Notes under the pieces: generated by a model | What the model saw: only the letters and a program-made list of their open reading frames with translations | Told to the model about the DNA's origin: nothing | Databases searched by the model: none | Made by a program: the position numbers and the translations under genes | Origin: Paratractidigestivibacter sp003150175 | GTDB lineage: Bacteria; Actinomycetota; Coriobacteriia; Coriobacteriales; Atopobiaceae | Assembly: GCF_964283195.1 (NCBI RefSeq) | Contig: NZ_CAXYLH010000002.1 | Direction: 5' to 3' (one strand) | Length of the DNA stretch: 64,000 bases | Shown: positions 17,384 through 27,100 of the stretch, in pieces | Layout: each line of letters starts with the position of its first letter | How positions within the stretch are numbered: position 1 is the first letter of the stretch

Positions 17384-18040
17384 ATGAGCCGCGACGCACA
17401 CGACACCTCGCGCGCAGGGCAAGAAGGGCGCGTCCCCCTCGCCCTGCACGCGTGCTGCGGGCCTTGCTCGCTCGAGCCCCTTCGCATCCTGCGCGAGCAG
17501 GGCTTCGAGCCCACGATCATCTGGACGAACCCGAACATCCAGCCCGTGGCCGAGCACGACCTGCGCCTGTGCACGCTTCAAGCCTGGGCGGCCGACGTCG
17601 CGCATGTGGATGTCGTCGTTGCGGGCGACGATCGCGACCTGTGGGAGCGCGCCGCCGCGCCCCATGGCTTCGACCGGCGCGCCCGCTGCCGCGCGTGCTA
17701 CGCGATCCGCCTCGACGAGGCGTGCCGCGTGGCCGCTGAGCTAGGGTTCGAGCGCGTCTCGACCACGCTCGCGGTCTCCCCCTACCAGCTCTTTGACGAT
17801 TGCAGCGAGCTCCTTCGGGCGACGGCCGCCAAACACGGCCTCGAGCCCGTGTGGCAGGACTTCCGGCCGTTCTACCCCGAGGCGACCCGGGAGTCGCGCG
17901 AGCTCGGGATGTACCGGCAGAACTATTGCGGCTGCCGGTTCAGCGCGGCGGAGGCCGCAATCGAGCGGCACGAGGCCCGCGACGAGCGCAAGCGCGCGAA
18001 GGCGGCTGCCAAGCTCGCCCTCGCCGCCGAGCGGGGGTAG
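17384..18040 (+). CDS. queH: Epoxyqueuosine reductase QueH
   Basis: This 218-residue enzyme catalyses the last step of queuosine synthesis, reducing epoxyqueuosine in tRNA. Signature cysteines are all visible: HACCGPCS near the N-terminus, RCRACYxIRL in the middle and RQNYCGCRFS near 183-192. YPEATRESRELGMYR precedes the last cluster, matching the QueH (DUF208) family, which replaces the unrelated QueG. queA follows after 102 bases and tgt is close by, so three queuosine genes lie within 5 kb. Confidence 0.93.
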   Translation: MSRDAHDTSRAGQEGRVPLALHACCGPCSLEPLRILREQGFEPTIIWTNPNIQPVAEHDLRLCTLQAWAADVAHVDVVVAGDDRDLWERAAAPHGFDRRARCRACYAIRLDEACRVAAELGFERVSTTLAVSPYQLFDDCSELLRATAAKHGLEPVWQDFRPFYPEATRESRELGMYRQNYCGCRFSAAEAAIERHEARDERKRAKAAAKLALAAERG

Positions 18041-18142
18041 CGGGCACGCTGCGCGCGAGCTCGGCCTAAATCCCCGCTGATTTGGAGCGCGGCGGCGCTA
18101 GGGCTAGACTGTTCTGCGGTTTATTCCGTGGAAAGGCAGACC

Positions 18143-19306
18143 ATGCGCACCGACGACTTCGATTACCCGCTCCCTGACGAGCTCATCGCCCAGGCCCCCG
18201 CCGAGCCCCGCGACTCTTGCCGCCTGCTCGTCCTCGACCGCGAGGACGGCCATGTGGAGCACAAGACCTTCACCGACATCATCGACTACCTCGAGCCCGG
18301 CGACCTCGTCGTCGCGAACAAGACCCGCGTGCTGCCCGCGCGCCTCGTGGGAAAGAAGCGCGGCACCGGCGGCGTCTGCGAGACGCTGCTGCTCAAGCGC
18401 CGCGAGGACATCGACGCAATGGGCCACTTGTGGGAGTGTCTCGTCAACCCCGGCAAGCGACTGAAGCAGCCGGGCATCGTGATCGAGTACCGCGCGGGCG
18501 GTCTGCACGCCCCCGACTCCGCGCCCGTCGTGCTCACCGGCACCATCGTCGACTTCGTCGAGGACTCGAAGGGCGGGCGCCTCGTGCGCTTCGACGCGGT
18601 GGGGACCGACCCCGCGACGGGGGAGCCCCGCACGCTCGACGAGGCCATCCACGCGGCGGGGCACGTGCCCCTGCCGCCCTACATCACCCAGTACGAGGGC
18701 GACCCCGAGAAGTACCAGACCGTCTACGCCATGCATGAGGAGCACTCCGCCGCCGCCCCCACGGCCGGCCTCCACTTCACCCCGGAGCTGATCGAGCGCA
18801 TCCAGGCCAAGGGCGTCAAGTGGGCGACGGTCGAGCTCGAGGTGGGCATCGACACGTTCCGCCTGGTCACCGAGGACGACCCCACGCAGCATGTGATGCA
18901 CACCGAGCGCTACCACGTTCCGCAGGAGGTCGTCGACGCCGTCCACGCGACGAAGGCCGCGGGGCACCGCGTGATCGCGGTCGGTACGACGTCTGTCCGC
19001 TCGCTCGAGAGCGCCTGGGAGGGCGGCGAGGAGGGCGACGCCTGCGGGGTCTCCGCGCTGCGCTTTCCTGAGGAGCCCGGCGATATCGTCGTGCGCGAGA
19101 ACGCCACGACGAACCTCTACCTCATGCCCGGGTCGACCTACCACGTGGTCGATGCCATGATCACGAACTTCCACGTGCCACGCAGTACCCTCATGATGCT
19201 CGTCTCCGCCTTCGCGACGCGCGAGGAGATCATGGCCGCCTACCAGGCCGCCATTGACGAGAAGTACCGCTTCCTCAGCTTCGGCGATGCGATGTTCATC
19301 CATTAG
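18143..19306 (+). CDS. queA: S-adenosylmethionine:tRNA ribosyltransferase-isomerase QueA
   Basis: This protein of 387 residues transfers the ribosyl part of SAM to preQ1-tRNA to make epoxyqueuosine. Family hallmarks are the start DFDYPLPDELIAQAPAEPRD, VVANKTRVLPARL, AAPTAGLHFTPEL, ELEVGIDTFRLV, GTTSVRSLES and FHVPRSTLMMLVSAF. ATG 18143 with GGAAAGG upstream is preferred over an in-frame GTG at 18128. It is slightly longer than E. coli QueA (356), mainly from acidic inserts. Confidence 0.95.
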   Translation: MRTDDFDYPLPDELIAQAPAEPRDSCRLLVLDREDGHVEHKTFTDIIDYLEPGDLVVANKTRVLPARLVGKKRGTGGVCETLLLKRREDIDAMGHLWECLVNPGKRLKQPGIVIEYRAGGLHAPDSAPVVLTGTIVDFVEDSKGGRLVRFDAVGTDPATGEPRTLDEAIHAAGHVPLPPYITQYEGDPEKYQTVYAMHEEHSAAAPTAGLHFTPELIERIQAKGVKWATVELEVGIDTFRLVTEDDPTQHVMHTERYHVPQEVVDAVHATKAAGHRVIAVGTTSVRSLESAWEGGEEGDACGVSALRFPEEPGDIVVRENATTNLYLMPGSTYHVVDAMITNFHVPRSTLMMLVSAFATREEIMAAYQAAIDEKYRFLSFGDAMFIH

Positions 19307-19332
19307 CCCCAAAGCAGCTCGTGGCCAAGGCA

Positions 19333-19370
19333 AAGGCGCCGGGAACCGCTCTCGCGGGGCTCGGCGCCTT
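19333..19370. terminator. Hairpin between convergent queA and coiled-coil gene
   Basis: AAGGCGCCG (19333-19341) pairs with CGGCGCCTT (19362-19370). It lies between two convergent stop codons with no strong T-run, and probably acts in both directions. Confidence 0.5.
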
Positions 19371-19372
19371 AG

Positions 19373-20653
19373 CTAGCGCGAGCAGCTGAGGATGAGGATC
19401 GCCGCGGCGGCGAACAGCGCGACCACGGCCGCGACGAGCGCCGCGCGTTGGATGCGCGTGCGCCTGCGCAGGTCCTTCTCGGTGGCCTCGAGCTCCTTCA
19501 CCTCGTCGTCGGCTTGGCCCAGGCGCGCCTCGCGCTCCGCGGCCGATCTTTCAAGACGGGCAGTCTCCTCGGGGGTCGAGTGGATGTCCTCGGCCTCGTC
19601 GATGAGCCCCTGCGCCTCGTCCCTGGACGCCTCTGCGTCCTCGACCTCCTGCCGCAGGGCGTCGATGAGGCGCTTCTTCTCGCCGATCCTATCTTTGAGG
19701 GCGGACTCCTTCGCCTCCGCGTCCTTGGTCCGGGCATCGAGGTCGGCTTTCTGCTCCTCGTACTTCGCCTTCGCTGCGTCGGCCTCCTGTTGGGCGCCCT
19801 CAAGGGACTTGTTCTGGGTCCAAAGGTGCGTCTGAGCGTTCTCGACGGCTGTTTGGGCCTCCTTCGTCGCCCGCTCGACCTCGGCGCGCGCTGCCTGGAC
19901 GCGCGCGAGCGCGGCGACGTTCTCGGACTGCATCTTCGCGATGGCGGAGGGGGAGCCGTCGCCCGACTGGAGCTTTTTCAGGTCGTCCTGCACCTTACGT
20001 TGCCGCGTCTGGGCGTTGTCGAGTGAGCGGTTCGCCGAGTTCACGGACTGCTCGCGGCGATCGGTCGCCTCGCGCACCTGGGCCTCCGCCGTCTTCGCCG
20101 CGCGCTTCGCCTCGGCCAGTGCCCGGTTCGCGTCCTCAAGGGCGCCCTTCGAGGTCTCCGCGATGCGCTTGTACGGCCTCAGCTCGCTTGCGTTGGACGC
20201 CTTCAGCTCGTCGAGGTCGGACATGAGCGCAGCGTGCTCCTCCGTAAGGCCGCTGAGCTTGCGCTGTGCGGATTCGATCTTCTCCTTTGCCACGGCGACG
20301 ACTTTGCCTTGGTCCGCGAGGATTCCCTCGTAGCCCGACTCGATCTCGCGGCGGTGCTCGAGGACGGTCTTCTCGACCTCGAGCTCCTGGCGGATGGCCT
20401 TGGCCTGGGAGCGCGCGTCCGCGCTCTGCTTGCTCGCGTTGTGGACGTCGCGCATGGCGAAGGCGCCCGCCTTGAGCGTGGTGGCCGCGCCCCTCGCCGC
20501 GCCGAGCGCGCCTCGCGCTGCCTTGGATGCCGCGCCCGCGCCGGGCTCGGCCCCGGTCTCAGATCCTGCGCCCTCCTCGGCCCCGGCGCCCTCCTCGGCC
20601 GTGCCCACCGGCTTTTCCTCTTCGGGCTTCTGAGCTTCGAGCTTATCGTCCAT
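19373..20653 (-). CDS. Coiled-coil protein with C-terminal membrane anchor, function unknown
   Basis: This 426-residue protein has an acidic Glu/Gly/Ala-rich N-terminus (1-45), then a long Ala/Glu/Lys/Arg-rich stretch with heptad character from about 75 to 395. It ends in one hydrophobic helix (AALVAAVVALFAAAAILIL) and a short tail with Cys. The layout suggests a tail-anchored cytoplasmic coiled coil. I do not recognise the family. It is alone on the minus strand between queA and ptsH. Confidence 0.65.
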   Translation of the reverse strand: MDDKLEAQKPEEEKPVGTAEEGAGAEEGAGSETGAEPGAGAASKAARGALGAARGAATTLKAGAFAMRDVHNASKQSADARSQAKAIRQELEVEKTVLEHRREIESGYEGILADQGKVVAVAKEKIESAQRKLSGLTEEHAALMSDLDELKASNASELRPYKRIAETSKGALEDANRALAEAKRAAKTAEAQVREATDRREQSVNSANRSLDNAQTRQRKVQDDLKKLQSGDGSPSAIAKMQSENVAALARVQAARAEVERATKEAQTAVENAQTHLWTQNKSLEGAQQEADAAKAKYEEQKADLDARTKDAEAKESALKDRIGEKKRLIDALRQEVEDAEASRDEAQGLIDEAEDIHSTPEETARLERSAAEREARLGQADDEVKELEATEKDLRRRTRIQRAALVAAVVALFAAAAILILSCSR

Positions 20654-20833
20654 GTTGCGCCTCTCGGGATCGGCCGCAGACCGCGGATGCTTTTCCCAAA
20701 CAGGATACCGCGTCGGCCTGGTTACGGGTGCCGATTTCGCAGGTTGTTCTCGCCCCTTGGCGCGCGACTCGCGCCGCTCATCGGGGCGGTTGAGAATCTC
20801 GTCGACATCGACGGTTTTCTTTTCCGTTATGTT

Positions 20834-20842
20834 TGCTACTAT
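20834..20842 (+). promoter_or_regulatory. Extended -10 promoter of ptsH
   Basis: TTGC-TACTAT reads as an extended -10 (TGnTAnnAT, TACTAT at 20837-20842) about 60 bases before the HPr start. No convincing -35 box is seen. Confidence 0.45.
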
Positions 20843-20903
20843 TACGAACAGGTTGGGGGGACGTTTCTCCCCTCATCGGATCATCAGAAAGGGAGTCCCC
20901 ATC

Positions 20904-21176
20904 ATGGTTTCCAAGCAGACCAGCATCACCAACGCCACCGGCCTTCACGCCCGTCCCGCCTCTCTGTTCGTCACCGAGGCCAAGAAGTACCAGTCCAACG
21001 TCACCATCAAGAACGTCGACAAGGACTCCGCTCCCGTGAACGCCAAGTCCATCATGATGATCCTGGCCGCCGGCCTCGGCACCGGCACCACCGTTGAGGT
21101 CGCTTGCGACGGCGAGGACGAGCAGGCCGCCCTCGACGCCCTTATCGCCCTCATCGACTCCAAGTTCGGCGAGTAG
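20904..21176 (+). CDS. ptsH: Phosphocarrier protein HPr
   Basis: This 90-residue HPr has the active-site His-15 in ATGLHARPAS, and the regulatory Ser-46 region NAKSIMM is present. That fits phosphorylation both by enzyme I and by HPr kinase. It relays phosphate in the PTS sugar uptake system. AAAGGGAG precedes ATG 20904. No ptsI is adjacent. A terminator follows directly, so it is a single-gene transcript. Confidence 0.93.
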   Translation: MVSKQTSITNATGLHARPASLFVTEAKKYQSNVTIKNVDKDSAPVNAKSIMMILAAGLGTGTTVEVACDGEDEQAALDALIALIDSKFGE

Positions 21177-21199
21177 GACTGTCGCATACGCTAGAATCG

Positions 21200-21235
21200 A
21201 AGGTCCGGCGCCGCATCGCGCCGGGCCTTATTTTT
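21200..21235 (+). terminator. Rho-independent terminator after ptsH
   Basis: A 12-bp GC-rich stem (21200-21211 with 21218-21229, one G-T pair) and short loop are followed by TATTTTTG. This is a classic terminator between ptsH and tgt. Confidence 0.85.
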
Positions 21236-21266
21236 GTCTTCATTCTTACGGAAAGCGGGAACGTGC

Positions 21267-22454
21267 ATGTGCGGTTGCGGGGAAGATAAGCTCTGGGGCG
21301 CGGGCGAGGCGGTCGACGAGTCGCGCTGGTTCACCTATGACGTGGTGGCCGAGGACCCGGCGACCCATGCGCGCGCTGGCGTGTTCCATACCCCGCACGG
21401 GGACATCCCGACGCCCATCTTCATGCCCGTCGGCACCAAGGCGACGGTCAAGGGGATCCTCCCGGAGACCCTCGAGCGCATGGGCACGAAGATCCTGCTC
21501 AACAACCTCTACCACCTCTCGCAGCGCCCCGGCGCCGACCTCGTCGAGCGCATGGGCGGCGTCCATCGGTTCATGCGCTGGGGAGGCCCCATCCTCACCG
21601 ACTCCGGTGGTTTCCAGGTCTTCAGCCACGAGCAGTTCTTCAAGCTCTCTGACGAGGGCGTGAGGTTCCGCGCCGTCGACTACGACGGCCGCTGGCAGGA
21701 GTGGACGCCCGAGCAGAACATGCGCATCGCGCAGCAGCTCGGCGCCGACATCGTCATGCAGCTCGACCAGTGCGTGGGCTATCCCGCGATCCGCGCGAAG
21801 GTCGCGCGTTCCGTGGAGCTCTCGAGCATGTGGGCGGACCGCTGCTTCGCCTCGCACACGTGCAAGGACCAGGCGCTCTTCGGCATTGTCCAGGGCGGCA
21901 TGCACCTCGATCTGCGCGTGCGCAGCATCGAGCACCTCGAGAACGCGGGCGACTTCCCCGGCTACGGCATCGGCGGCTACTCTGTGGGCGAGGACCACGA
22001 GACGATGTTCGAGAGTCTGGCGCCGCTGTGCGCCGAGCATATGCCGCGCAACAAGCCGCGCTACCTCATGGGCGTCGGCAACCCGACGACGCTCGTCAAC
22101 GGTGTCGCAGCCGGCATCGACATGTTCGACTGCGTCCTGCCCACGCGCACCGCGCGCACCGGCACCGCCTTCTCCAACGAGGGGCGCATCAACCTCAAGA
22201 ATGCCCGCTTCCGCGACGACGAGAGGCCCCTCGACGAGGGCTGCGGCTGCCCTGCCTGCGCGGGAGGCTTCTCGCGCGCCTACATCCATCACATGGTGAG
22301 ACAAAAAGAGATGCTCGGCTCCATCCTGATCTCTGAGCACAACATCTACTACCTGCTCGACCTCATGCGCCGCGCCCGCGAGTCGATCATCGCCGGCACC
22401 TACGGCGAGTTCGTCTCCGGCTGGATGGCCTCTCCCGCCGCGAACGACTGGTGA
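21267..22454 (+). CDS. tgt: tRNA-guanine transglycosylase Tgt
   Basis: This 395-residue enzyme swaps guanine-34 for preQ1 in tRNAs with GUN anticodons. Active-site segments are LTDSGGFQVFS (Asp nucleophile/acid region), GIVQGG and DCVLPTRTARTG. The zinc site is CGCPACAGGFSRAYIHH. ATG 21267 starts an unusual short Cys-rich leader MCGCGEDK ahead of the normal Tgt N-terminus FTYDVVAEDPATHARAG. A TTG 11 codons earlier is less likely. It completes the local queH-queA-tgt set. Confidence 0.95.
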   Translation: MCGCGEDKLWGAGEAVDESRWFTYDVVAEDPATHARAGVFHTPHGDIPTPIFMPVGTKATVKGILPETLERMGTKILLNNLYHLSQRPGADLVERMGGVHRFMRWGGPILTDSGGFQVFSHEQFFKLSDEGVRFRAVDYDGRWQEWTPEQNMRIAQQLGADIVMQLDQCVGYPAIRAKVARSVELSSMWADRCFASHTCKDQALFGIVQGGMHLDLRVRSIEHLENAGDFPGYGIGGYSVGEDHETMFESLAPLCAEHMPRNKPRYLMGVGNPTTLVNGVAAGIDMFDCVLPTRTARTGTAFSNEGRINLKNARFRDDERPLDEGCGCPACAGGFSRAYIHHMVRQKEMLGSILISEHNIYYLLDLMRRARESIIAGTYGEFVSGWMASPAANDW

Positions 22455-22492
22455 TCGCCAAGCCCTTTGACTCGATGACGATCGCGCCCTCC

Positions 22493-22616
22493 GCCCCTCC
22501 CGGTCGCGTGCATTGTCTCCATGCTCAAACAGTCCTGCTCGCACGGAGGCCACATTAAGTGGCCTCCGGCTCGTGCGGAACTGCGCGTGGAGACAAAACG
22601 CGCGGCCGGGAGGGGC
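22493..22616. repeat. 124-bp nested palindrome between tgt and secD
   Basis: Three perfect inverted pairs are nested around one centre near 22555. Outer: 22493-22503 with 22606-22616 (11 bp, GCCCCTCCCGG). Middle: 22513-22521 with 22588-22596 (TTGTCTCCA). Inner: 22545-22553 with 22559-22567 (GGAGGCCAC, 5-base loop). It could be a miniature inverted-repeat element or a structured RNA. A TATACT -10 for secD lies just downstream at 22636-22641. Confidence 0.7.
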
Positions 22617-22695
22617 TTCTCGTTCCGCGCTGGTCTATACTCAAAGAGTTTAATCGCTGAGGGCCGATGGCCCCGACAACTTAAGAGGTTATCCA

Positions 22696-24189
22696 ATGGC
22701 CAAGAAGGTCCAGTCCGACGTGCCGAAGACGGGCGTCGACAGGTGGCGCGAAGCTACCCATACCGAATCGTCCGTGAAGCCCGGCTCCGGCAAGAAGCGC
22801 GTGAGCCAGACCGTCGTCCGCAGCAGGAGGACCCTCATCACCGCCGCCGTGCTCGGGGTCGCCGCGGCGGCGGCCGTCTTCGTGTTCCGCGGCTCCTTCG
22901 ACTGCGGGGTCGACATCTCCGGCGGCACCGAGCTCGTCTTCACCGCGAGCGGTGCCGGCTCCTCCGAGCTCTCTGACGCGGCGAAGGTCCTGCGCACGCG
23001 CCTGGCGGGTCAGGGCATCACTGGCGGCGAGGTCAAAACGGGGGAGGGCGACCAGGTCCTCGTCCAGGTGCCCGCCACCGACGACCCCGACTCCCTCGCC
23101 TCTGGCATCGGCCAGACCGGTAAGCTCGAGTTCGCCCGCGTCGACGAGATCTCCGACGCGGAGGCCATGTCGAAGATCCAGAACGGCAAGGAGGGCGTGA
23201 AGCTCGGCGACGGGTCCTACACCTCTTTCCTCGACGGCTCGCACGTCAAGTCCGCCCAGGTGCGCTCCGCGAGCAGCTCCGCCTCCCGTTCCTCTTCCTC
23301 CTCCAACACCTACATGGTCGTCGTCAACTTCGACTCCGAGGGGGCCCAGAAGTTCGCCGACGTGACGAAGGAGCTCGCTTCCTCGAACGGCCAGATCGCG
23401 ATCGTCGTCGACGGCGAGGTCAAGTCGGCCCCCGCCGTCCAGGCCGAGGTCGACGGCGGTCAGGTCTCCATCTCCGGTAACTTCTCGCTCGAGGAGGCGC
23501 TCCAGCTCAAGAGCATGCTCGATTCCGGCACGCTGCCCGTCGGTCTCAGCTACGACCAGAGCCGCCCGCTCGACCCGGTCTTCTCGACGAGTCAGCTCGC
23601 CGCGTGCCTCGTGGCCACGCTAGCGGTCTTCGCCGTCGCGGGGCTCATCCTCTTCGGTCTCTTCGCCTCCGCCGCCGTCGCCGCCCCGGCGCTCTCCTGC
23701 ATCCTGACCTCGGGCGCGTTGCTTCTGTGCTCCGCGTCCGGGCTCTTCTCGCTCTCCGTGGCCCGCGTCGCCGCGGTCGGCGTCGCGCTCCTTTGCGAGT
23801 TCATCGCCGTGGGCGCCGTCGTCTTCAGGCTGCGCTCGCTCGTACGAGACGGCAGGAGCGTCAAGTCGGCCTCCATCAAGTGCGCCGACTCGATCGCGCG
23901 CCCCGCGGGCATCGCGCTGGCCGCGCTGATCGTCGTGGCGTTCGTCCTTCTCTTCGTGCCCTCGGGCGATGTCCAGGCCGTCGCCCTCGCGCTCGCTTGC
24001 GGCCTCGCCTGTGATGCGGCCTCCTCGCTGCTGGTGTTCGTCCCCGTCCTGCGCCTCGCCGGACAGGGCGCGGCGTCTGCGAAGCCGGGTCTGTGGGGCC
24101 TCGGCCGCGCCGTCGCCCAGGCGAACGGGCCTGAGGCCGGCGACGACGCCTCTGGCCGGGACGACGGCTCCGCCCGGAACGGCGACTAA
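22696..24189 (+). CDS. SecD-like protein-export membrane protein, divergent and without SecF
   Basis: This 497-residue protein has a first membrane helix at about 47-66, then a periplasmic domain beginning DISGGTELVF. It contains the SecD segment VSISGNFSLEEALQLKSMLDSGTLPVGLSY. Five further membrane helices follow. SecD assists SecYEG-driven export using the proton gradient. The membrane half is degenerate: the usual DANVLIFERIREE stretch reads like CEFIAVGAVVFRLRSLVRD, losing the conserved Asp. A Ser-rich spacer is at ~195-206. No secF follows; recJ starts two bases after the stop. It may be a specialised or decaying SecD. Confidence 0.72.
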   Translation: MAKKVQSDVPKTGVDRWREATHTESSVKPGSGKKRVSQTVVRSRRTLITAAVLGVAAAAAVFVFRGSFDCGVDISGGTELVFTASGAGSSELSDAAKVLRTRLAGQGITGGEVKTGEGDQVLVQVPATDDPDSLASGIGQTGKLEFARVDEISDAEAMSKIQNGKEGVKLGDGSYTSFLDGSHVKSAQVRSASSSASRSSSSSNTYMVVVNFDSEGAQKFADVTKELASSNGQIAIVVDGEVKSAPAVQAEVDGGQVSISGNFSLEEALQLKSMLDSGTLPVGLSYDQSRPLDPVFSTSQLAACLVATLAVFAVAGLILFGLFASAAVAAPALSCILTSGALLLCSASGLFSLSVARVAAVGVALLCEFIAVGAVVFRLRSLVRDGRSVKSASIKCADSIARPAGIALAALIVVAFVLLFVPSGDVQAVALALACGLACDAASSLLVFVPVLRLAGQGAASAKPGLWGLGRAVAQANGPEAGDDASGRDDGSARNGD

Positions 24190-24190
24190 G

Positions 24191-27100
24191 GTGGCCGGCC
24201 TTTCCGAGAGCCGCCGCTGGTCGGTTCTCGCGTCGAAGCCCGCGGCCGAGCTCGAGCTCCGGCGCGAGCTTGGCGTAACCCCGCTCGTTGCGCGCGTGCT
24301 CGCGTCCCGCGGCTTTACCGACGCCGCGAGCGCCCGTGAGTTCCTCGACCCCTCGCTCGAGCGTGACTGGCTCGACCCGCTGATTATCCCCGGGATGGGC
24401 GACGCCGCCCAAAGGGTCGAGCGCGCCTTGGACGAGCACGAGGTCATCGCTGTCTTTGGCGACTTCGATGTGGACGGCATGAGCTCGACCTGCCTGCTCA
24501 CGCTTGCCCTCAGGCACCTCGGCGCAGAGGTCCATCCCTTCATCCCGCACAGGTTCGGCGAGGGCTACGGCCTCTCGCGCGAGGCGCTCGGGCGCGTCAG
24601 GGAGACCTGCGAGCCGTCGCTCGTCATCACGGTGGACAACGGAATCGCCTCGGGCGCCGAGGTCGCCGAGCTCGTCGCCGCCGGCATCGACGTCGTCGTG
24701 ACCGACCACCACGAGCCCTCCGAGCTCGTCCCGCGCGACGTGCCCGTCACCGACCCGAAGCTCGACCACGCGTGCCCCTCCCGCGAGCTCGCGGGAGCCG
24801 GCGTCGCGCTGAAGCTCGTCCATGAGCTCGGGCGCCGTCGCGGCGAGCCCGAGCTGTGGCGCTCCTTTACCGACATCGCGATGCTCGGCACGCTCTCGGA
24901 CATGATGCTCCTCCAGGGAGAGAACCGCGCCCTGGTCGCCGACGGCATCGAGCGCATGAAGTCCGCGCCCCGCCCCGGCATTTCCGCCCTCGCCGCGGCC
25001 GCCAACATCCGCGTCTGCGACCTCGCGGCGGACTCGCTCCCCTTCTCGCTGATCCCACGTTTGAACGCGGCTGGGCGCATGGGCACCACGGACACGGCCT
25101 TTGAGCTGCTCATGGTCGAGGACCCGCGCAAGGCAGAGCTCCTCGCTGCCAAGCTCGAGGAGACGAACACCGAGCGGCGCGCCATCGAAGCCGAGCTCAC
25201 CGACGAGGCGATGGCGAAGATCGAGGCCCAAGGGCTCGGGCGCGCGCACGCCGTGGTCGTCGGCGGCGAGGGCTGGCACGAGGGCGTCAAGGGCATCGTC
25301 GCCTCCAGGATCGTCAATCGATTCCATGTGCCGGCGATCCTCTTCAGCATCTCCGACGGGGTCGCGAAGGGGTCGGGCCGCTCGGTCGGCTCCGTCGACC
25401 TCTTCCACGCGGTCGAGCAGTGCTCCGACTGCCTCGTGCGCTTCGGCGGCCATGCGGGCGCGGTCGGCGTGACCTGCGAGGCATCGCGCCTCGACGAGTT
25501 CCGCGATCGCCTCGAGGCCGTGCTCGCCGAGCTGCCTGCCGAGCAGTTCCGGGACACCGAGGAGGTCACGGCCATGGTCGGGCTCGACGAGCTCACCGTG
25601 GAAACCGTTGGCGCCCTCGAGGCGCTGCAGCCCTTCGGCCAAGGCAACAAGAAGCCCCTCTTCGCGTCGCGCGGCGTGAGCATGCGAAACCGCGCGTGCG
25701 TGGGCGCCGACCATTCGCACCTTCGGTTCTTCGCGACCGACGGGGTGGGCTGCGTGCCCGCGATCATGTTCCGGGCGCCTGAGGCCGAGCGGCTCTGCGA
25801 GTGCGACGGCGCGGTCGACCTCGTCTTCGAGGCGGTGAACGAGACCTGGCAGGGCCGTACCAAGGTCAAGCTCATGGTCAAGGACATCATCGTGCGCGAG
25901 GGCGGGGAGGGCGCGGCGTCGCCTGCGGGCGTCGCCTCCGAGGTCGCCTCGCTCGCCGACGACTCGCTGCGCTCCGCCGAGCCGCCCGCGCCCGTCCCCG
26001 CGCCCCAGAGGATCCAAGACCCTGCGCTCGAGGGACTCGAGCCGGGCGAGCTCACCTCCGAGCTCGCGCGCCGCATGATCGGCGACCATGAGCTCCTGCC
26101 GGCCCAAAAAGCGGCGCTCGATGTGCTCGGCGCGCATCGAAGCTGCCTCGCTGTCATGGCGACGGGGCGGGGCAAGTCGCTCATCTTCTACATCCACGCA
26201 GCGCGTGAGGCTATCCTCGAGGGGGCAGCGTCCGTCTTCGTCTACCCGCTGCGCGCCCTCGTCGCCGACCAGGCCTTCCATCTGCAGAAGACCCTCGGCG
26301 CCCTTGGCCTCGCGACGGAGGTCCTCACCGGGGAGACCGACGCCGCCGACCGCGACGCCGTCTTCGCCGGGCTCGCCGACGGCGCGGTCGACGTCGTCCT
26401 GACCACGCCCGAGTTTCTCGCTATCCATTCCGCCCGGTTCGCCGAGGCGGGCCGTATCGGCTTCGTCGTCGTCGACGAGGCCCATCACGCGGCCGAGGCG
26501 AAGTCGGGCCATCGCAGCGCCTACGGCGAGCTCCCGCGCGTCCGCGAGGAGCTCGGGCAGCCCACCTGCCTCGCCGTGACGGCCACCGCCTCCGACGACG
26601 CGGCGCGAGAGATCTGCGGGCTTTTGGGCATCGACGAGAAGGACGTGGTCGTCGACGAGGCTTGCCGCCCGAACCTCCGCATCGTCGACCACCGCAACCT
26701 CCATGACCGCGAGAGCGCCCTTGTGAGCCTTGTCTCGGCGGGGCGCAAGACCATCGTCTACGTCACCTCGCGCCAGCAGTCGGTCGAGGTCGTGCGCCTG
26801 CTCAGGCACCGGCTTCCCGACCTCGCGAGCAGGATCTCGTTCTACAACGCCGGCCTTACGCGCGAGGTGCGCGGCCGCGTCGAGCGCGCCTTCAGGTCAG
26901 GCGAGCTCACCTGCATCGTATCGACGAGCGCCTTCGGCGAGGGCGTGAACCTCCCCGATGTGCGCGACGTCGTGCTCTACACGCTGCCCTTCGGCGACGT
27001 CGAGTTCAACCAGATGAGCGGGCGCGCGGGCCGCGACGGGCAAGAGGCGCTCGTCCACCTGCTCTTCGGCGGGCGCGACGTCCGCCTGAACGAGAGGATC

